This document shows positions 1 to 64,000 of a stretch of DNA of 64,000 nucleotides, one piece after another. Position 1 is the first letter of the stretch, and each line of letters starts with the position of its first letter. The notes beneath the pieces are model-generated. The model worked only from the letters and a program-made list of their open reading frames with translations. It was not told where the DNA came from and did no database searches. The DNA is from Ailurus styani (taxonomy: Eukaryota; Chordata; Mammalia; Carnivora; Ailuridae): assembly GCA_002007465.1 (NCBI GenBank), contig LNAC01000036.1:3263294-3327293 (forward strand), read 5' to 3'. A program made the translations under genes and the position numbers.

Positions 1-82
1 CCCCCAGCCCCCCCCCCAGCCCCCTCCACCTGACTCCTGGATTTTCTCTCCCCCAGGGCTCTCCTGGAAAGCACCCACCTCA

Positions 83-535
<453 letters not shown>

Positions 536-2264
536 CTAAGGGCTCTGACAGGTTAGGACGGGGTGTGTGGGGCTGGGAATGGTCTAAAAGCGGTTGCATG
601 GGAGTCTATTCTTAAATCGTGATCGAGAAGCCGCCGAGCAAGTGGGTTCAGAATTTAGCTCCGTTTGCCTCTGGGTAGCTAATTATGGACTTCTGGCCTT
701 AGCTAAAGTATCTGGCATTTACTCAAAATTCTACAGGGAGACATAGGATAGTTTTAAATACGGGGCGAGGCATGAGAGATATGAACTAGGAAAGCATCGT
801 TGGTTGCTCCATGCCTCTCTTTAAAGAGTGGCTATTCCCACGGCTTGTCGGCCGTTGGAACTTGAGTGAGAATTTGCGTAGTCGGCTTGCTTTCTGCCTG
901 ACCCAGTTCAACGTGCGAGGTGGAGGTGAATGGTAGGTGAGCAGAGGGAGCCGTGACTTTGGACCATGGAGGAGCAGGGAGAGGGCGGGGGACTGGCCCG
1001 AGGCAAGCCGCCTCAGGGGGTGGGCCCTTCCAGGGAGGACAGAGAAGTGGGGCAGGGAGAAGAGGGGAGAAAGGACTCCTTGCTTCCGGACCCCGACCGT
1101 GGCTACCTGGTCTGCAGGCACACGGGCCTGTGAGGCTTTCCTGCTCTTCTGATGGCTCAGTGAGGAGAAGAGGCAGGGAGATGGGCTGGCCCTAGCACCT
1201 TATACAGTAGGAGAATAAAGGAACATTCTGCAGAGAGACTACGCCCATTGCTGCCTGACTGTGAGGGCGCCCACTCCTCGGCAACCCTGGCAACTGCCGG
1301 CTCTGAGGAGAGGAGGCAGCCACCTGGGGTGTTGCTCACTGGCTCCTGCTTTCCTGAAGGTTGCCGTCTCCCAGGCCTTAGCACAAGCCAGGCGTGTTGA
1401 GAAACGTCAGACGGGAAGCGGGACTCCCTGGACATGGCCCTGCCAGGGCGAGTCAGGGCATGCTGTGTGATCCTTGGCTAGTCGCTGTCTCTCTCTGGGC
1501 CTCAAGACTCTATGTTGGGCAAGACCCTAGGCCCTGCCATGACGGGCGACCGTGAGCCCTCCTGCAGACTCGAGAGAAGAGGGTGCTGCCCTGCCCGCCA
1601 GCCCTTGGGTCTCCAGCGGTAGCGATTAGCAGTGTCCAGTAGCCAGGGTCAGCATAAAGGGATCAGGGAGATTGGTGGCCTCAGCAGGCTAGGGATTAGC
1701 AGGTGATATTGTAGCCCTGGCCCCCTTCGGGCCTGCAGCCTCCCTCCCTCCTTCCCAGGAAAGAGAGGTCATGAGTGCCTAAACCTAGCACCTGAAAGCC
1801 CCGGAGCCTGCCCACCACCCTGGCCAACCATCGGCTGCGGGCCCCACAGGTGGGGAGACCTGGGGAGAGTCTAACACATTTGCCTGTATTGGCGTGTGCT
1901 CCCCTGACCCCTGCCCAAGTGCAGAGACTGCTGGGTCCTGGGAGACCCCTCCTGGGAGGGTCATGTGGGGTCTGGCTCCCTTGCTACTCCAGGGCTCCCC
2001 GGCCCCAGACAGCACCCCAGAGCCCCACCCTTTAGAGAAACCTCTCCCACAGTTGCCTCTGTGTACCACCCCACCCCCGATTCATCGTTAATTCTTTTAA
2101 AGTTATAAAATACAACAAAATACAGCAAGTGCATAAATATATAATGTAACTAATAATTTATGAAGCGAGAGCCCACGTTCTATTATTCAGGCCAAGACAA
2201 GAGGTACTCCTTTGCAAAACAAATGAGCAGTTTCTTAAAACACGGCGCATAAAACGACCACAGA

Positions 2265-2790
2265 ATGCAGCAATTTTACCCCAGGAATCTTCCCAAGCGT
2301 ACGGAAAATACAGATGGCCACACAGAAGCTGGCAAGCAAGTGTTCACAGCAGCATGATTTCAAATAGCCAATGGGTGAGAACAGCCCAAGCGTCCATTGA
2401 CTAGTGAGTAGATGCCTAGACTGTGGTATACCTCCACCATGGAATATTCAGGAATTTAAAAGAAATGAAATCCTAATACATGGTACCATGTGGGTGATTC
2501 TCAAAAACATGCTAAATGAAAGAAATCAGACACAAACACACTCCACATGTTGTATGATCCATTTACAGAAAAAGCCCAGAAGAGGCCCATTTAGGGGGAT
2601 GGGAAGCAGATCGGTGGCTGCTGGGAGCCGTGGTTGAGGATGGGGTGACTCCCATCCAGCATGAAGGGTCTCATCAGGACGATGGCAAGGTTCCAAAACT
2701 GGGTGGTGCAGATTGCCTAGCTCAGTCAATTTCTTAAAATTGGGCAAATTTTATGGCATAGAAACTATACCTCAGTAAGTTGTTTTTAAA
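2265..2790 (+). repeat. L1 (L1M-type) 3'-end fragment
   Basis: The order of phrases matches the 3' end of old mammalian L1 elements: 'caatgggtgagaacagccca', 'tggtatacctccaccatgga', 'gctaaatgaaagaaatcaga', 'gttgtatgatccatttacag' and a terminal 'tatacctcagtaag'. It is diverged and truncated. A CAN-SINE follows directly. Confidence 0.7.
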
Positions 2791-2801
2791 AACTGATGGC
2801 A

Positions 2802-3000
2802 GGGGCATCTGGGTGGCTCAGTCAGTTAAGCATCTGCCTTCAGCTCAGCTCAGGGTCCTAGGATCGAGCCCCGAATCGGGCTTCCTGCTCAGTGAAGAGC
2901 CTGCTTCTTCTCCCTCTCCCACTCCCCCTGCTTGTGTTCCCCCTCCCGCTGTCTCTCTCTATCAAATAAATAAATACAATTTTTTAAAAAAATAAATAAA
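2802..3000 (+). repeat. CAN-SINE (tRNA-Lys derived), plus strand
   Basis: The tRNA-like head 'ggggcatctgggtggctcag' is followed by a CT-rich body and an 'aaataaataaata' tail. The 'cccactccccctgcttgtgt' body is the older caniform type rather than the mustelid-specific one. Short imperfect flanks 'tgatggc/tgatgcc' may be the target duplication. Confidence 0.85.
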
Positions 3001-3869
3001 ATATTGATGCCGGTTAAAGCAAGCAAGAAACAGGGGGGGCCCTGCCAACCCCTAGAAGCTTCCTCAGCCCAACCCCCTGCAGAGGTAACTGCTCTCTGGC
3101 TGAATCACCACGGCTTTTCTCGGTCGATTTACAGTCTATGTTTGCAGCCATAGACAAGACAGGCTAATTTTGCTCCTTTTGAGCTTCGTCTATATGGCTC
3201 ATCGGGGTCTTTTGAGTCTGGCTTCTTTCCCTCCATATATATGCACATGAAGGTTGTCCAAGCTCGTGTATGGCCAGAGTTTGTTCATTTCCCTTGCCCT
3301 AGAGCCTCTCCTCTCCCCCAGGCACATCTGACTGCCCACTCTCCGGGGTCTCTACTACCTCCAGGTTGCTCAGCCCCGGGAGGGGGGCACAGGCCAAGCC
3401 TCACTCATTCAGGGCCCCATGGGATAACCCTCCTCCCGGCACTTCACTCTTATTCTCCTACCGACCCCTGTGTGGCTTGACTGAGGAGTGTGGTAAACTG
3501 GGTCCCCTGGCAACACGTGGTGCCCCAGCCAGGGCCACTCGGGGCTCCTTCCCCGGGGCCTAGATCCCTGCTGGCCCCTGGAGGGTTGCCGCTGGCTGCC
3601 TGGCCGTGGAGCTCCTGTCTTCTACCGCCATCTCCCCACCTCTGTTGGGCACCTGCTAATCCTTTGCACACGGCCCACTGCTGCCAGTTAATCCCCTGTG
3701 TCTGAGAGACCGGCGGCGGCAAGTAGCGGGAGAAGGGAGAAGGCGATTCCCGGCTGGGGGTCGGCATCTGAGCGGGTAAGTCAGGATGGGGTGGCGGCTC
3801 GGTGGGACCTCTAGTGGGACCCCCATGTTCTCCTTCCAGCAAGGCATTTAGGATAGGGTGGAGCCGTAT

Positions 3870-4030
3870 TTAGAATAGAATGGAGCTTCCCTCTCCGCCT
3901 GTGGGGCTCAAACCTCAGTGAATCCTCAAGGCAGCTTGTGACATGCCGATTCCAGGTCCCACAGAGGGCTGAGAGGAGCCTAGGAATCTGTGTTGTCACC
4001 AGCTTTTCAGAATATTCTGAAAGGCTGGTG
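3870..4030 (+). repeat. Possible MER5A-like DNA transposon remnant
   Basis: Phrases such as 'gattccaggtcccacaga' and 'ggaatctgtgttgtcaccag' resemble the MER5A non-autonomous hAT family. It is strongly diverged, so the class is tentative. Confidence 0.4.
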
Positions 4031-4289
4031 GTCCCAGCGCCATAGTTACCCTGGGCTCTCAGCTCCCCCTTCCCGCCTTTGCCTGCCTTATCATTGTGGA
4101 ATCAGCAGGGACGTGCAAATATGTCCATGCGGGAGGAAATGACTGGGTCTGGGGGCAGAAGAAAAGTCGGGAGTGGGGAAGGCTTCCCTGGTCATTTCCA
4201 GAAGGTTCCAAAGCACAAACCGGAAGTGCTGCCCACTGGAAAAGGGTCTGCAGGACTGGCCTGCAAGGGTAGACGTGGGACATCTGGAG

Positions 4290-4450
4290 GCAAGCAGACC
4301 TGAGTGTGACTCAGCTTGGCCTCTTACTGGCTGTGTGGCGTTGGGCAAGTCTACCGATCTCTCTGTGCCTCTGTTTCCTTAGCTGTAAAGAGGTAGCACT
4401 TACCTTCCTGAGGCTGCTGGTAGTTGGGGAGAATGAGATGAGTGTGGTCT
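4290..4450 (+). repeat. MIR SINE
   Basis: The core 'tactggctgtgtggcgttgg' followed by 'ctctgtttccttagctgtaa' matches the MIR consensus in plus orientation. Confidence 0.65.
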
Positions 4451-5224
4451 GGGGTGGAGGACGGTAAGCTCCATTTGGGCTCATGGGGCTGCCTGGGGCT
4501 GGTGGCACCTCCCATCCTAAACATATGATCTTGGGCTCCCCCACCTTGGAAATCACTGTGTCTGCGTCCCCACCCAACTGGAAAATGGAAGATCGGAGGG
4601 GTTCAGGTCTGGCTCAGGTTCCCCTTTTTTGGACGCGGAGTCAGGGATCTGATTTCCCACCCGGAGCTCTGGCCCTCACCACGGCCTCTCCGAGGAGAGC
4701 GGGGTGACTGAGGCCAGAGCAGAAGTCAGGGCTGTGCGTAGAAGGGCAGGGAGGGTGGCCGGGAGCTGCGGGGAGCTGGGCCCTGGGGAAGGGATCCTGA
4801 GCCCTGCACCTCTCCTTTTCAGCGTGGGGCCAGGGTCCCTGGCAGAAGGGGGACAGAGAAGCACGGTCTCATGTGGGGCATCACCCCAGAAGGGCCCTTT
4901 CGAGGGTGGGAGTTTCCATATTCTAACCTGTGTGGCGACCGCTGGGCCAGGCCAACCCGCAAGGATTTAGTCGCAAAGACAGAGGCCCCCTCCCATCCCC
5001 AGAAGGGAAAGGATGCCAGAAACTGGACCCAAATCATGTAGGGCAGTACATCTTGAAAAGGGGATTTGACTGTCATCTTAAATGTTTTTAAATCATGAAA
5101 ATAGGTTCGCATTTACATTAAAATATTGTCCATTCATATGCAATTCATAATGTATTTTTAAAAATATATATTGGGATCATGTTGAACATATTCTACAATT
5201 AGCGTTTTTGCTTGACACCAAATA

Positions 5225-5400
5225 CAGGTCACAACCAACATTTATTACACTCCCAGTGTATGCCCGTCACACTCACTTCGCTTTATTTTATCCTCACAAT
5301 CCTCTCCACAAGATAGGTTCTGTAACATCCCCATCTTACAGACAAACACACTGAGGCATAGAGAGTTTAACTGATTTGGACGTGACCAGAGTCCAGAGCA
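5225..5400 (-). repeat. MIR SINE, minus strand
   Basis: The order 'accaacatttattacactcc', 'tatcctcacaatcctctcc', 'catcttacagacaaac' and 'ctgaggcatagagag' is the reverse complement of MIR. Confidence 0.6.
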
Positions 5401-5665
5401 TGTACATCTTTTGGTATTAGTTCAAACTGAGCCACTTTTTTTAAATGGCTCCATAATATTCCATTATTGAATGTATTGTAATGTATTTAATATGTGTCTC
5501 TCTTACACATGAACATTTAGCTATTTTCTTTTTTTTTTAACACTTAGGTATTTTCCAATAACCAGGGTCCTACTCATGAATATTTGGATTTTTTTTCATC
5601 TTTTACTGTAACACTGTGTTCACCAACCTCTTTATACACATGTTTTTGGCTTGAGCCTTTTTTTT

Positions 5666-5884
5666 CCTTTTTTTTCTTTTTTTTTTTTTTAAAGATTTTA
5701 TTTATTCATTTGACACAGAGAGAGAGATTACAAGTAGGCAGAGAGGCAGGCAGAGAGAGGAGAGAGGAGGAAGCAGGCTCCCTGCTGAGCAGAGAGCCCG
5801 ATGCTGGCCTCGATCCCAGGACCCTGGGATCATGACCTGAGCCGAAGGCAGCGGCTTTAACCCACTGAGCCACCCAGGCGCCCA
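5666..5884 (-). repeat. Mustelid-type CAN-SINE, minus strand
   Basis: A poly(T) start, 'aagattttatttattcattt', 'ttacaagtaggcagagaggc' and the reversed head 'actgagccacccaggcgccc' define a full-length minus copy. Target duplications 'ttgagccttttttt' lie at 5651 and 5885. The 'tacaagtaggcagagaggca' body is the mustelid form. Confidence 0.9.
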
Positions 5885-5887
5885 TTG

Positions 5888-5975
5888 AGCCTTTTTTTTT
5901 TCTTTTCTTTTTCCTTTCCTTTTCTTTCCTTTTCTTTTTTCTCTTCTCTTCTCTTTCTTTTCTTTTTTTTGCCTG
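5888..5975. repeat. Polypyrimidine T/C tract
   Basis: About 85 bases of T with interspersed C in TTTTC-like units, directly after the SINE target duplication and about 160 bp upstream of the CNGB1 start exon. Confidence 0.85.
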
Positions 5976-6140
5976 AGTATTTCTATTAGGTGAATACCTG
6001 GAGGTATAATTTGTAGAAGTGTTTTGACAGATGGATGAGAGAAAAGGGAAATGTGTGACTCACAAGAGTGGCTCCAAGTGGTGGAGCCACAGTGGGTGCT
6101 GTGGGGAGGCCTAAGGACCCTGTCTCTTGCAGGCGTCAGG

Positions 6141-63142
<57,002 letters not shown>

Positions 63143-64000
63143 GTAACACGGTGGGGAACCAGCCACTCCCCCATCTCAACTTGGTGCCGGAGCATGCACC
63201 GTACCTTTCATTGCAGGGAATGCCCCCTGCCCCCTGCTTCCTGTCAGTCGGGATGCCCTAGGTGACAGGTGACAGAAATGCAGGTCACCGTGCCGGCTCC
63301 CGTTAGCTTAAGGGAACAGGGAATAGATTGGGTCAAGTAGCGGGAAGTTCGGGCAAGGCTGGATCCAAAAACTCAGACATTGCCAATGGGACTCGTTTTG
63401 CCCTCCGGTCCTTTCTGCTTCCCTTGCGGATGCTTCAGCTCGCAAGAGCACGAGGGTGGCTGCCTCCTGGCTTAGCAGCTCCCACGGAAAGGCCCTCTTG
63501 CCCCATGATTCCAGCGAAAGTCCCAGGGTTCACTGTCATTGGACGGAATCAGATCAGGTGTCACTTCCTGAGCCATTCGCCGGGGTGCCCAGGGGGAGTC
63601 CAGGCTCCCTTGCCGGTTCCTGGGCTGAGGGGGGCCGTCCCCCCGAGGGGAGTCCTGGTGCTGTTGCAGAGCGGGGAGCGCTGAGTGTGGGCAGCCAATG
63701 TCTCTCCCCAGATGGCAGTGGTGTTCTCATAGTTAATATTTGTGTCCGTGACAATTTAAGAGATTTGAAGAGAAAAAAACCCTGCTGACAGGCACAGTGC
63801 CCACTTGTCCCCGCCCTCGGAAATCTGAAGGGAATTTTAAAATTAGTTCTGGGACTCTTTTCTGTGACTAATGCCAAAAATGCCAATTAGAATGATTGCA
63901 CTAATTATGACTATTCATGGCTGTCCTTTAGGGAGGCTGCTGGGAAGGGGGGCGGCGGGTGGGCAGGAGCTCCGTGGCAGGGAGGCTGCGGCAGTCTACA
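63143..64000 (+). other. CNGB1: Start of CNGB1 intron 31, to window edge
   Basis: No exon is recognised; the final C-terminal exon(s) of CNGB1 (Glu/Pro-rich tail) must lie further right. The stretch 63715-63930 is A+T-rich with several TAAT/ATTA motifs and no recognised repeat. Confidence 0.7.

Noticed and set aside
6051..6140. Upstream in-frame ATG ([11 protein letters not shown]...) as CNGB1 start
   Set aside because: The conserved start is [13 protein letters not shown] at 6141, and the upstream part lies before an acceptor-like site with no homology.

Overview
The window is mammalian genomic DNA, most likely from a carnivoran of the weasel group (Mustelidae). The reason is at least ten tRNA-Lys-derived CAN-SINEs. 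Several of them (5666-5884, 13504-13704, 33716-33920, 61565-61766) have the 'gtgggttaaagc...' head and the 'ctgcctgcctctctgcctcc/acttgtgatctct' body that I associate with mustelid SINEC subfamilies rather than dog SINEC_Cf. MIR, MER5A-like and L1 remnants fill much of the rest. The species is not resolved.

Two protein-coding genes are visible, head to head. At the left edge, on the minus strand, lies the first coding exon of SPMIP8/TEPP (136-358). About 5.8 kb away, on the plus strand, begins CNGB1, the beta subunit of the rod photoreceptor and olfactory cyclic-nucleotide-gated cation channel. It fills the rest of the window: 31 coding exons from 6141 to 63142 join in one open frame of 1117 codons, all with GT/AG borders. 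The last coding exon(s) and the 3' UTR lie beyond position 64000.

The layout of CNGB1 follows its protein. Exons 1-16 (6141-32933) encode the proline/glutamate-rich GARP part with four short 'LPQP' repeats. Exons 17-19 hold the linker and the N-terminal calmodulin site. Exons 20-25 (40773-49640) encode S1-S6 and the pore. Exons 26-30 encode the C-linker and cyclic-nucleotide-binding domain, and exon 31 a basic and coiled-coil tail. Exon numbers here count coding exons only.

Two alternative exons are supported by reading phase. A terminal exon at 15833 gives an 8-residue tail and is followed by poly(A) signals, as expected for the soluble rod protein GARP2. A first exon at 29369-29591 has a strong Kozak ATG and the exact phase to splice to exon 16, as expected for the short olfactory isoform CNGB1b. 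One locus would then make the rod channel subunit, a free disc-rim protein and an olfactory channel subunit.

The GARP exons follow a repeating intron-phase pattern (0-1, 1-2, 2-0) that suggests growth by duplication of a three-exon module. No mobile defence system, CRISPR, viral gene or other exotic system is present.
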